Assembly: GCF_000218895.1 (NCBI RefSeq)
Contig: NC_015703.1
Span: 5,097,001 to 5,161,000 of the forward strand
From: Runella slithyformis DSM 19594
GTDB taxonomy: Bacteria > Bacteroidota > Bacteroidia > Cytophagales > Spirosomataceae
DNA: 64,000 bases
Reading direction: 5' to 3'
Below the pieces are notes generated by a model, which worked only from the letters and a program-made list of their open reading frames with translations, made no database searches and was not told the DNA's origin. The position numbers were made by a program, and so were the translations under genes. This document shows positions 49,903 to 58,682 of this stretch, piece after piece (the stretch's first letter is position 1; every line of letters begins with the position of its first letter).

Positions 49903-50000
49903 ATACGAATGACGAATTATTCGAATGACGAATGAGTGAATGACGAGTGACGAATCATGACCGGGCCGCCGCCGCGCGGGGACGCCCATGCGGGGGCGAA
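49903..50000. repeat. GAATGACGA tandem spacer with GC-rich hairpin
   Basis: Five or six degenerate (R)ATGACGA units (49906-49958) lead into CGGGCCGCCGCCGCGCGGGG and CGCCCATGCGGGGGCG. Related to 48644-48740 and, in its GC part, to the 3' end of the DUF2157-like gene. Confidence 0.5.
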
Positions 50001-50052
50001 TGTCGGCCTCTTGCTTCATATTTCCAAGTTCTTACCTCCGGTTTTGCGCCCC

Positions 50053-50949
50053 TTATTTTACAAAATAATCCCACGTCACCTTTGCGATGTCGGCGATGAT
50101 CTTCTCGTTGGTTTCGGCGTTTTCTTTGGAGTCGGTCACCAATACACTGATGAAAAAGGGCTTTCCGGTGGGGAGAAACACAATGCCGATATCGTTGACG
50201 GCAGCGGTTAGCCCTGCCTTATTGGTACCCGATGAGCCTGTTTTGTGCGCGACCACCGTTCCCTCGGGCAATTGACCTCTTAATCGTTTCGCCCCTGTTT
50301 TGGTTTCCCGCATCACCTTCCAAATAAAGGCGTGGCTTTTGGGGGACAACAGTGCCGGCTTGTTGTAATAAAAAGCAGACAGTACCTGATTGGCCGCTTT
50401 GGGGGTTGTCCAATTTTGAAACTGCCATTCCCAATTCCCCTGTTGCTGCTCTTCGTTGAATTTGATGGATAGGTCTTTCACGCCGGTTTGATGTAAATAC
50501 TTTTCTACGGCCTGCGCGCCGCCCAGGAGCCTCAGCAAGACCTCGCAGCCCACATTATCGCTTTCCGCTACCGTGTATTGCAGTATTTCAGCCAGAGGCA
50601 GCGCTCCTCCGTTGGGGTATTTGTCCCGGAGGGGGCTGTACAGATCGGGGAGCAGGTCTTTTTTATCAATGTTTATCTTTTGCGTCAGGGAAAATTTCCC
50701 TTTGTCCACTTGCGACAGCATGGCTACGCCGATATGAAATTTGAAAACGCTTTGCAGAGGGAAATGCCCGTCGCCGTGGAATGACAGCGTATCTTTCCCG
50801 TCGGGACCGACAATCGCAACGCCCACCGTTGCCTTTTTGGTCGATACGACTTGGTGGATCTTTTGCCGCAGTACGTCGGTCGATTGTGCTGCCGTACGCC
50901 CGATGATTACTGAAAAAAAGAATGCGGTGAGGTAAATGGATTTAGTCAT
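50053..50949 (-). CDS. Class A beta-lactamase
   Basis: A 298-residue periplasmic serine hydrolase with a signal peptide (…FFFSVIIGRTAAQ). Motifs: S67-V-F-K70 (the SxxK nucleophile pair), SDN at 130-132 and HKTGSSG near 237. The overall sequence looks like the A2 subclass typical of Bacteroidota (PER/CfxA-like: NWTTPKAANQVL, GQLPEGTVVAHKTG). It hydrolyses beta-lactams; the spectrum cannot be read. It appears chromosomal, with no mobile element next to it. Confidence 0.9.
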   Translation of the reverse strand: MTKSIYLTAFFFSVIIGRTAAQSTDVLRQKIHQVVSTKKATVGVAIVGPDGKDTLSFHGDGHFPLQSVFKFHIGVAMLSQVDKGKFSLTQKINIDKKDLLPDLYSPLRDKYPNGGALPLAEILQYTVAESDNVGCEVLLRLLGGAQAVEKYLHQTGVKDLSIKFNEEQQQGNWEWQFQNWTTPKAANQVLSAFYYNKPALLSPKSHAFIWKVMRETKTGAKRLRGQLPEGTVVAHKTGSSGTNKAGLTAAVNDIGIVFLPTGKPFFISVLVTDSKENAETNEKIIADIAKVTWDYFVK

Positions 50950-51031
50950 GTTTGGGTTGCGTTGATTTCAACAGATGATGATATACAATAGCGGTGAGTC
51001 CAAAATAACGTAGCCCTATACATGGCTTCTA

Positions 51032-52393
51032 TCACAAAGCTATAATTTTTTCGGCTTCTCTGAGGCCGCTTAGATAGGCACCGTGCGCCGTTGAAAAATA
51101 ATCGATATGCGTATGTTCTCCCGCAAAAAACACTTTGTTGTTTATGGATTCTGCCAGATCATTGAAATGACGCATTTCGGTTCCCACTGCGGTATAGGAG
51201 TACGCTCCAAAACTGTTTTCGTTGGTTTGCCATTGGGTCCGTACCATATTGACCGGAGTAGGGATGCCGGTTCCGTAAATATCTTTCAGGTGCGACATTA
51301 TTTCACCGATCACCTGTGCATCGGTCATGGTTTCCGTTTTCCTTGCATAATCGGCATACGCAAAGGTCATCAGTGCGTTTGCACTTGGGTTAAATGTATT
51401 GATATTTACAAAATAGTTGAATTTGTCTTTACTTTCGGGAGTATAACAAATGTAATGGGTATTGCCCCAAAAGGCGGTATTCCAGGTAAGCAGAAATTTA
51501 TTCACGCAGTTCATTCCTACTTTTTGAATGGCCGTTTGTTTGGCAGAAGTCAAGGCAGGGGTAAACTGAATGGTATTTGCCTTAAGAACTCCTAACGGAA
51601 CCGTAACTACGATATAATCGGCTTCGCTTTCCCTTCCATTGTGGGTGACTTTTATGTTGGGGTTGGAATAATCTATTTTGGAGACCCGTTGGTTGAGTTG
51701 GATAGTGAGTCCTTTGGCCAGATAATTGGGAATGGTATCGTAGCCATTCGTGGCCATTTTTTCAACACCGCTAAATTCTTCTCCTTCGTTGTAAAGCGTA
51801 GAGGAGAGTTTGTTCAAATCCCCGGTGTCAAACGTCACATACGTGGAAAGCAGAAACCTCCAAAGTCGATCCTTGGTTTTTTCGGGATACAAAGAATTAA
51901 AAACCGTTTCAAAGCTTTGACCGGCGCTTCCGTGCTTCATCATCGTATCTAAAATGGTATAAAGCTCTTTTTCCGCTTTGTCGTATGCGGCGGCACTTCG
52001 TAACACCCCTCCGATATCGTAGCAGGAATCCGCCTGGTCATCGACAGTTTCATACGTATTCATACCCGCAGCCTGTGCCAACGTGGTGATGGGATTTCCA
52101 TTAATTCCGTGAATCCAACTTGCCCCTTCGTCAAAAGCAATGCCCAAACTTCTGTTTGTTCTCAGTCGACCGCCGACTTTATTCTGTGATTCCAGCACAA
52201 TTACGTTAAAACCTTTTTCTTTGAGTTTTTGGGCCGCGGCAAGCCCGGAAATCCCTGCCCCGATCACAATGACGGTTTTATCATTGGAATGAACAACCTC
52301 CTCTTTGTTACACGCACCGGTCAATAGGGAAGGGGCCAAGAGTAATGTGCGTACTTTTTTCAGCGTCTCATCAATAAATTTTCGTCGTTGCAT
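51032..52393 (-). CDS. Flavin-dependent amine oxidase, Tat/lipoprotein-type export
   Basis: A 453-residue flavoprotein. MQRRKFI followed by a hydrophobic run and TGACNK suggests a Tat-type lipoprotein signal. The FAD Rossmann motif is VIVIGAGISGLAAAQKL, then VVLESQNKVGGRLRTN (GGR motif), and the C-terminal FFAGEHTHIDYFSTAHGAYLSG block. It is similar to monoamine oxidase/polyamine oxidase-type enzymes; substrate unknown. It lies between the beta-lactamase and an NmrA-like gene on the same strand. Confidence 0.88.
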   Translation of the reverse strand: MQRRKFIDETLKKVRTLLLAPSLLTGACNKEEVVHSNDKTVIVIGAGISGLAAAQKLKEKGFNVIVLESQNKVGGRLRTNRSLGIAFDEGASWIHGINGNPITTLAQAAGMNTYETVDDQADSCYDIGGVLRSAAAYDKAEKELYTILDTMMKHGSAGQSFETVFNSLYPEKTKDRLWRFLLSTYVTFDTGDLNKLSSTLYNEGEEFSGVEKMATNGYDTIPNYLAKGLTIQLNQRVSKIDYSNPNIKVTHNGRESEADYIVVTVPLGVLKANTIQFTPALTSAKQTAIQKVGMNCVNKFLLTWNTAFWGNTHYICYTPESKDKFNYFVNINTFNPSANALMTFAYADYARKTETMTDAQVIGEIMSHLKDIYGTGIPTPVNMVRTQWQTNENSFGAYSYTAVGTEMRHFNDLAESINNKVFFAGEHTHIDYFSTAHGAYLSGLREAEKIIAL

Positions 52394-52455
52394 ACAGTCA
52401 AATCAGGGTTCAGGGGCGGCTTCCCGCAATGAAACGGTTTTCGGCTTGGGGCAGT

Positions 52456-53334
52456 TTAGGAAGTAGGCCGACCGTTACGCTCGTTGTATTTAAGTTTGAT
52501 ATACGCTTCAAAGGTCATTTGTCCCATGGGCGGAGCAATCGTATCTTCCTGAATGACCGCCGCGAAAAAGGCGAATTTATCGTACAGATTTTTATCAAAC
52601 AATTTCAGCATCGGCAACAACAAGGTGAAGAGCCACAGTGGGATCATTTTGGTGGTTTTGGCGGGACAGACTTCGCGTTGGATGATCTCGTTCAGCTGCC
52701 GTCTGGTATAAATGGTCTTACCCCCGATTTCTATCGTGACGTTGGTATCCTCTATGGAGCGGACACATTCATGGGCTACCTCCGCTTCGTATACGGGATT
52801 GGTTCGTTTGTCGCCTTTTCCAAGGGTAATAAGCTGTCCTTTTTTTGCCATGTCGATCATGTCCAAAAAGCCGGAAAACAGGGCAGGCGGTTTAATGATG
52901 GAATAGTTGATGCCCGATGTTTTCAGTCGTTCGGCCATTTCGTGGTGCACCCTGAAATAGTCTAAGTGCAGGTATTTCTCAGCATGAAACGCAGAAACAT
53001 AAACAAACTTTTTGACCCCGCTTTTTTGGGCTTCTTCCAAAATGACTGAATTTGCCCGGAGGTCAATGTCGTAAAAGGTCGGTTTGCCGGTATCGTTGGG
53101 GGAGACGCTTTTGCCCAAGGCCGCAATCACTGCATCAAACCCATTGCAAATGTCGACCAATGCGCCGGGATCTGTGACATCGGCCACAATGTATTGGCCG
53201 GTACTGTCGGCCAATGTCTCCGCTTTGCGTTTGTTTCTGACCACCACGGTTAAATCATAGCCTTGCCCGGCGGCGATTTTAACAATTTCTTTTCCTAAAT
53301 GACCGGTGGCACCGAATACCAAAAGTTTTGTCAT
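52456..53334 (-). CDS. NmrA-like atypical SDR protein
   Basis: A 292-residue Rossmann protein: LVFGATGHLGKEIVKIAAGQ (NAD(P) loop GATGHLG), VVVRNKRKAETL, and YVSAFHAEKYLHLDYFRVHHEMAERL. Atypical SDR with a Tyr-poor active site, so it may act as a redox-sensing or reductase-like protein. Its stop is about 62 bases before the amine oxidase start. Confidence 0.85.
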   Translation of the reverse strand: MTKLLVFGATGHLGKEIVKIAAGQGYDLTVVVRNKRKAETLADSTGQYIVADVTDPGALVDICNGFDAVIAALGKSVSPNDTGKPTFYDIDLRANSVILEEAQKSGVKKFVYVSAFHAEKYLHLDYFRVHHEMAERLKTSGINYSIIKPPALFSGFLDMIDMAKKGQLITLGKGDKRTNPVYEAEVAHECVRSIEDTNVTIEIGGKTIYTRRQLNEIIQREVCPAKTTKMIPLWLFTLLLPMLKLFDKNLYDKFAFFAAVIQEDTIAPPMGQMTFEAYIKLKYNERNGRPTS

Positions 53335-53380
53335 GGGTTGGTTGTCTTACGGGCTTTCTTTCAGAGGGAACCGCTCTTAT

Positions 53381-53830
53381 TCATTCATCATTCAGGGAGT
53401 TAATGCCCTGTTCTTTCAGTTTTTCCAGGGCGTCTTTCATGGCTTTTACCTGCTCGGCCGCGTGGCCTTTCCAAACCGTAACTTCTCCCACGACCCGAAA
53501 CGGTTGGGTGGAACGATACGATTTGGTGGGGTTGCCCGGAAATTTTTTGTCGGTCAAGTCCGGGTCGTCTTCTATATCCCCCGTTGGCTCCACCAAATAG
53601 ATCCTTTCCCTGCCTTCCCCAACCGCCAGTTCAGCGCCCCAAATGGCTGCATCTAAAGTTGCCGACAGGAAAATATATTTTGCATTTTTCCGCGGTCCGT
53701 AGTTGGAGTGAAAACCTGCGGTAAGGAGGTCACCCACCCGGAGGTCAGCTTTTGTGCCGTGAAAATAGGTTTGAGCGAAAGGCGTCGAACCCTGTCTGCC
53801 GGCTTGCCGATTGTTTTTGTTTTCTTCCAT
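53381..53830 (-). CDS. arr: NAD+-rifampin ADP-ribosyltransferase
   Basis: About 149 residues from the ATG at 53830 (an in-frame ATG lies 16 codons up). It inactivates rifamycins by ADP-ribosylation. The match to Arr is strong: YFHGTKADLRVGDLLTAGF, HSNYG...KYIFLSATLDAAIWGAELA and YLVEPTGDIEDDPDLTDKKFPGNPTKSYR (pieces). These include the His, Tyr and Asp positions used for NAD binding and catalysis. It starts 46 bases upstream of the NmrA-like gene, on the same strand, and may be co-transcribed with it. Confidence 0.93.
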   Translation of the reverse strand: MEENKNNRQAGRQGSTPFAQTYFHGTKADLRVGDLLTAGFHSNYGPRKNAKYIFLSATLDAAIWGAELAVGEGRERIYLVEPTGDIEDDPDLTDKKFPGNPTKSYRSTQPFRVVGEVTVWKGHAAEQVKAMKDALEKLKEQGINSLNDE

Positions 53831-54123
53831 TGTCAAAGGCGAATGTATTGTATAATGTGTAGATATTTCTTTTTTCAACGATAGTGTTCAGTCGTTTTTT
53901 AAAAATAACCTTCCGGGGGCGAGTAGGGTATCCGACCGGCAGAATGCCACTGTTACACAGCCGGACAATTTACCGCTTCATTCTTTTATCGGAGACTGAA
54001 AATTTAATAGGTACGGAAAATGGATGCTTGGCTGCCGTGTCTTCAATCCTTGTGATTCTTGCTTTAAGGTCTTTTACTCTTTCGGAAATCAAGGCGGAGA
54101 AGTTTATGTCTATGGCTTTTTGA

Positions 54124-57100
54124 TTAGGGGCGTATCATCCTTTTTAACGTATCCTGCATGGCAGTTTTGAAGGCATCGTCTTTGGAGATAAGCCGATACA
54201 GGTCGAGCTCGGATTTGCGTTGCTTGGCCATTACTTCGTCAAAAATTTTCCGGAACGCAATTTCTCGGTTTTGGGAGTCCTGATTCTCGGAATACTTGTT
54301 TTTGAAATCAGGGTGCGCCTGAATACTTTGCGCCAGGGTGACAAACTTTACCCGTTGTTCTTCGGGCGTTAAATCCCAACCCTGAAACCATCGTTCGTTA
54401 AAACTCCTGATGATTAGATCCAGCGGGTCTTCCTGAGTAGTGTCTCCGTGAACACCTCTCACGTTGGAGTTTTGCGGCTCCAATTCTGTTTCTGAAGCAT
54501 CAAGACCAATGGCGGTATTGAGTTTTACCCGCTCCAATCCGTAGGTGGAAAGGTCAACGGAATTTAGCAATTCATCCAAGGCTTCCGAACCGGCATCAAC
54601 GATGATGAGTTTGGGAATGAGGAATTTCAAAAACCAAAACAGCTTTTCCCATTTGATGATTTCATACGGCAGAATGGAAGCCATTTGGGCGTAAATCTTC
54701 ACAAACTGCTTGGCCTTGATTTTATAATCCGCTTTTTGGGCATCTTCCAATTCCAGTTGTTGGTTAAAACGGTCGGCGGCGAGGTCAATGATGGGGCTTA
54801 GTTGCTCGGCGTTGACGCCTTTAAAATACTTGGCCACAAAATCTTCTACCTCTGCCCATTCATATACGCCAACATCGTCCAGATGGCCTTTTAAATCGTG
54901 CAATACGTTGACATCGGTGGCTTTGCTGAGCGTGGTGGCCGTGTAGAACGGGTCGAATGCGACCTTAATATCGTCGGTTGAATTGAAGAAATCCAGCACA
55001 AACAAATCTTCCGTTTTCTTACCCAATTTATCGGCCGAACGGTTTAAACGGGAAAGTGCCTGAACGGCTAAAACGTCCTGTAACTTCTTGTCCACGTACA
55101 TGGCGGTGAGTTTGGGTTGGTCAAAACCCGTCAGGTATTTGTTGGCTACCACCAACATCCGGTAGTCGTCTTGGTCAAATTTGTCACGGGTGTCTTTTTC
55201 GGCAAAACCATTGATGCTTTCTTCGGTGTATTCGATGCCGTCCACGGTTTTCTTGCCCGAAAATGCAATAACAATGTTGAAGGGGTTGCCTTTCTCGTTG
55301 AGCAATTGCCGTAACGCAAAGAAATACCGAATAGCCGATTCGATGCTCTGCGTGACCACCATTGCCTTGGCTTTGCCCTTCAGCTTTTTGGGGTTGACCA
55401 CTTTGGTAATGAAGTGATCGAGTAGGATGTCGGCTTTGGTAGCAATGGTCCGGGCGTCCCGCTCTACGTAAGCTTTCAGTTTCTTTTGGGCTTTGGCCGT
55501 ATCAAAGAGCGGATTGTCTTCAATGGATTTTTCAATTTCGTAATAGCTTTTGTAGGTGGTGTAGTTGGCCAACACGTCCAGAATAAAGCCCTCTTCAATG
55601 GCCTGCTTCATGGTGTATTCGTGAAAAGGCTTAAACTTCCCGTCTTCCTGCCTGATGCCGAATTTCTCCAGTGTGGCATTCTTGGGCGTGGCCGTAAAGG
55701 CTAAATACGACGCATTGCCGCGCATTTTGCGGGTTTTCATCGCTTTCAAAATAATATCTTCCGGGTCTTCTTCTTCCTCCTCTTCAGCTTTCTTGCCCAT
55801 GACACGGTTCATGTTGTCGGCGGTGGAGCCGCTTTGGCTGCTGTGGGCTTCGTCGATGATGACCGCAAAGCGTTTGTGGCTCATGTCGGCAATGCCGTCC
55901 ACAATAAACGGGAACTTCTGAATGGTGGTAATGATGATGCGCTTACCGCTTTCCAAACTCTCTTTGAGCTCTTTGGACGAATGGGCGGGGGCTACTATAT
56001 TTTTTACTTCCGAAAAATCGCTGATGTTCTCGCGCAACTGCTTGTCGAGCAGTCGGCGGTCGGTGACGACGATGACGGAATCAAAGAGCGGGTGGGTGAT
56101 TCCCCGACTGCCGGGAACGGTGTCGTTTTCGGGGTAAGTTTCGATGAGCTGATACGCCGCCCACGTGATGGAGTTGGATTTGCCCGAACCGGCCGAATGC
56201 TGAATCAAATAGGTTTGGCCGACGCCTTTTTTGCTCGCATCCTGAATGAGCTTGCGCACCACGTCGAGTTGATGATAACGCGGAAAAAACAGGTTTCTCT
56301 TGGCCAACGTATCGGTGTCTTTGCCGTCAAAACGGACAAAATGCTGAATGATATTGGTTAAGCTTTGGCGCGTGAAGACCTCCCACAGATAGGCGGTTTT
56401 GTGACCAAAAGGATTGGGCGGGTTGCCTTTGCCGTAGTTGTGGCCCAAGTTGAAGGGTAAAAAGAACGTGTCTTTGCCATTGAGTTTGGTGGTCATGTAG
56501 GCTTCGTCGGGGTCAACGGCGAAATGGACAATGCAGCGTCCGAAATGCAACAGCGGTTGGGTGGTGTCGCGGTCGTTTCGGTATTGGTTTTGGCCGTGTA
56601 CTTTGGCATTTTGGCCCGTCCATTGGTTTTTGAGCTCCATCGTGACGAGCGGTAACCCATTCACAAACAGCACCATGTCGATCTCTTCGCGGGGATTGGT
56701 GAGCGAATACCGTATTTGGCGCGTGACGCTGAACTCATTGCTTTCAAAATTATCTTTGACGGCTTGACTGCTGGAAGCCAACGGCAGCGAATAGAGCATG
56801 GTAAAATGCGCATCTTCCACTTCCAGCCCTTTACGTAGAAGGCGCAAAATGCCGTATTTCTTCACCATGCGGTCAATGCGCTCCAGTATCTTGAGTTTCC
56901 AGTCGGCGTTTTTTTGGAGTTTGGCGAGTTCTTCTTTTTGGGTGGTTTCCAGAAAATGCCACAGCCGACGCTCATCCACGGCGTATTGGGCGTTGAAGTC
57001 CTGCGGGGTACCAAGATAGTACCCGTTGCCGGCACGATACAGCTCGGCCCGCTCGGCTACGTTGCCAACTGCACCGTTGGTATTGAGGTCTTCCAGACAG

Positions 57101-57162
57101 GTGCCCGTGAGGCGTTTTTCAATGGCCGATTCTAAGGCTTGTTCGTTGGTTTGGCTGGGCAT
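54124..57162 (-). CDS. hsdR: Type I restriction endonuclease subunit R
   Basis: A 1012-residue DNA translocase/nuclease. The N-terminal nuclease region includes NPREEIDMVLFVNGLPLVTMELKNQ (D…ExK core; pieces). The helicase motor follows with HSAGSGKSNSI (Walker A) and IIDEAHSSQSG (DEAH box), then AFTATP and the later DQDDYRMLVVANKYLTGFDQP. It needs the HsdM/HsdS complex to recognise DNA. It is separated from hsdS by an inverted DUF4143 ATPase gene and repeats and must have its own promoter; a 41-base palindrome lies 58 bases upstream of its start. Confidence 0.95.
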   Translation of the reverse strand: MPSQTNEQALESAIEKRLTGTCLEDLNTNGAVGNVAERAELYRAGNGYYLGTPQDFNAQYAVDERRLWHFLETTQKEELAKLQKNADWKLKILERIDRMVKKYGILRLLRKGLEVEDAHFTMLYSLPLASSSQAVKDNFESNEFSVTRQIRYSLTNPREEIDMVLFVNGLPLVTMELKNQWTGQNAKVHGQNQYRNDRDTTQPLLHFGRCIVHFAVDPDEAYMTTKLNGKDTFFLPFNLGHNYGKGNPPNPFGHKTAYLWEVFTRQSLTNIIQHFVRFDGKDTDTLAKRNLFFPRYHQLDVVRKLIQDASKKGVGQTYLIQHSAGSGKSNSITWAAYQLIETYPENDTVPGSRGITHPLFDSVIVVTDRRLLDKQLRENISDFSEVKNIVAPAHSSKELKESLESGKRIIITTIQKFPFIVDGIADMSHKRFAVIIDEAHSSQSGSTADNMNRVMGKKAEEEEEEDPEDIILKAMKTRKMRGNASYLAFTATPKNATLEKFGIRQEDGKFKPFHEYTMKQAIEEGFILDVLANYTTYKSYYEIEKSIEDNPLFDTAKAQKKLKAYVERDARTIATKADILLDHFITKVVNPKKLKGKAKAMVVTQSIESAIRYFFALRQLLNEKGNPFNIVIAFSGKKTVDGIEYTEESINGFAEKDTRDKFDQDDYRMLVVANKYLTGFDQPKLTAMYVDKKLQDVLAVQALSRLNRSADKLGKKTEDLFVLDFFNSTDDIKVAFDPFYTATTLSKATDVNVLHDLKGHLDDVGVYEWAEVEDFVAKYFKGVNAEQLSPIIDLAADRFNQQLELEDAQKADYKIKAKQFVKIYAQMASILPYEIIKWEKLFWFLKFLIPKLIIVDAGSEALDELLNSVDLSTYGLERVKLNTAIGLDASETELEPQNSNVRGVHGDTTQEDPLDLIIRSFNERWFQGWDLTPEEQRVKFVTLAQSIQAHPDFKNKYSENQDSQNREIAFRKIFDEVMAKQRKSELDLYRLISKDDAFKTAMQDTLKRMIRP

Positions 57163-57219
57163 GAATCTAAAATCTTTTACACCTCGTTGAGGTTTTCAAG
57201 GGTTTATTTTATTTTGGTT

Positions 57220-57260
57220 ATTCCTGCAATTTTGCAATTAAATTGCAAAATTGCAGGAAT
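57220..57260. promoter_or_regulatory. 41-base perfect palindrome between hsdR and DUF4143 ATPase gene
   Basis: Arms 57220-57238 and 57242-57260 are exact reverse complements around a TAA loop; each arm holds CTGCAATTTTGCAAT. It lies between two divergent genes and is a candidate operator or transposition scar. No T run follows, so termination is unlikely. Confidence 0.6.
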
Positions 57261-57313
57261 AATTTTGTTTCGTGCTTTTTAAATACCACCTTTACAAGGT
57301 TTAAATTCATCGT

Positions 57314-58489
57314 ATGGCATTAGAAAGGCTTGTTTTTCCAACGTTGCTCCGTTACGTCGGAGCTTTCCCTTGTGTTGCTCTTTTAGGCCCTCGGCAAGTG
57401 GGCAAAACTACTTTGGCAAAAATATTGCAAACGAAAATTGCGAAGGAATCCATTTATCTCGATTTGGAATCGGACGAAGACCTGGAAAAACTCACCAATG
57501 CAGAGCAATACTTTAACCAACGCGCAGACAAATTACTAATTATTGACGAAATTCAGCGTAATCCTGCGTTGTTTCGGGTACTTAGGTCGGTCATTGACCG
57601 AAACCGTGAAAATGGCCGTTTTGTGATTTTAGGTTCGGCGGCTCCTGAACTGCTCGCCCAAAGTGCCGAAACATTGGCGGGAAGAATTGCATATCTTGAA
57701 TTGCACCCGCTGGTATTTCAGGAAATTACGCCCACCTACCCGTTTGATGATTTGTGGCTCAAGGGAGGATTTCCCACCGGTTTTCTGCAAACTGACAGCG
57801 AGCTGAGTTTTGAAATCCGGGTCCAATTTATCCAAACTTACCTCGAACGTGAACTGCCGATTTTGGGATTGTCGGTATCGCCGGTGGTTTTGAAAAATCT
57901 GATCAGAATGGTAGCCCATAGCCAAGGGCAAATCGTCAGTTATACCGAGTTGTCTAATTCGATAGGAGTGGAAGTCAATACCATAAAACGCTATTTGGAT
58001 TATTTTGAAAACGCTTTCTTGATTCGTCGCTTGCCACCTTACTTTGCCAATTCCAAAAAAAGGCTCGTTAAATCTCCCAAAATTTTTATTCGAGATACCG
58101 GTATTCTCCATACGCTGTTTAATCTCGAAACGCAGGAAGATTTGGAAGGCTTTAATGGAAAAGGCAACTCTTGGGAAAGTTTTGTTATACAGCAGGTTAT
58201 GGCTCAACTGCGACCCAATGTTTCGTCTTATTTTTACCGAACGCAGGATGGATCCGAACTCGATTTGGTGCTGGTGCGCGGGGTAGAACCCGTATTGGGA
58301 CTGGAAATTAAGTATTCCAATGCACCCAAAATCAGTAAAGGGACAACCATTGCCTCACAGGACTTGGGCAATCTTCCCATTTTAGTCGTAACCCATTCGG
58401 CCTCGGAAGATTATGACCATAACGCAACGGTAAAAATCACGAGTTTTGAACGCCTGTTTACGCACCTTACCGCTTATCGGCTCATATAA
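57314..58489 (+). CDS. ATPase with DUF4143 domain
   Basis: A 391-residue AAA-type ATPase: Walker A GPRQVGKTTLAK (~25-36), IDEIQRNPALF (Walker B region), and the C-terminal DUF4143 half with WESFVIQQV and YRTQDGSELDLVL (a PD-(D/E)XK-like fold in many members). Such proteins are very common in Bacteroidota and have no settled role; they are often found in defence or mobile regions. It sits inside the type I locus on the opposite strand, between hsdR and hsdS. Confidence 0.85.
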   Translation: MALERLVFPTLLRYVGAFPCVALLGPRQVGKTTLAKILQTKIAKESIYLDLESDEDLEKLTNAEQYFNQRADKLLIIDEIQRNPALFRVLRSVIDRNRENGRFVILGSAAPELLAQSAETLAGRIAYLELHPLVFQEITPTYPFDDLWLKGGFPTGFLQTDSELSFEIRVQFIQTYLERELPILGLSVSPVVLKNLIRMVAHSQGQIVSYTELSNSIGVEVNTIKRYLDYFENAFLIRRLPPYFANSKKRLVKSPKIFIRDTGILHTLFNLETQEDLEGFNGKGNSWESFVIQQVMAQLRPNVSSYFYRTQDGSELDLVLVRGVEPVLGLEIKYSNAPKISKGTTIASQDLGNLPILVVTHSASEDYDHNATVKITSFERLFTHLTAYRLI

Positions 58490-58496
58490 ATACAGA

Positions 58497-58682
58497 ATCA
58501 TTACACCCCTTCGGGGTTAGAATCGTTACACCCTTCGGGGTTTTTATTGGATGGTTGTGCTCAATGATAATGCTTTTTAAAAGCCCAAAGGGCTGATATG
58601 ATTATAGACGATGGATGAATCAATTGAAAATGCGAACCCCGACGGGGTGATATTTTCTATAATCATGCCACCCCTTTAGGGT
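58497..58682. repeat. Palindromic repeat cluster reaching into the hsdS 3' end
   Basis: Five small hairpins: ACCCC-TTC-GGGGT (58505-58517), CCCTTCGGGG (58531-58540), AGCCC-AAA-GGGCT (58582-58594), ACCCC-GAC-GGGGT (58636-58648) and a decayed ACCC-CTTTA-GGGT (58670-58682). An outer pair ATGATTATAGA/TCTATAATCAT (58598-58608, 58656-58666) encloses part of it. The last hairpin encodes the final residues ENPKGV of HsdS. Confidence 0.65.

Noticed and set aside
53884-54123. 79-codon plus-strand frame between arr and hsdR
   Set aside because: No recognisable family, no promoter or start context; could be chance.
58497-58682. CRISPR array
   Set aside because: The hairpins differ in sequence and spacing, and there are no constant spacers or cas genes.
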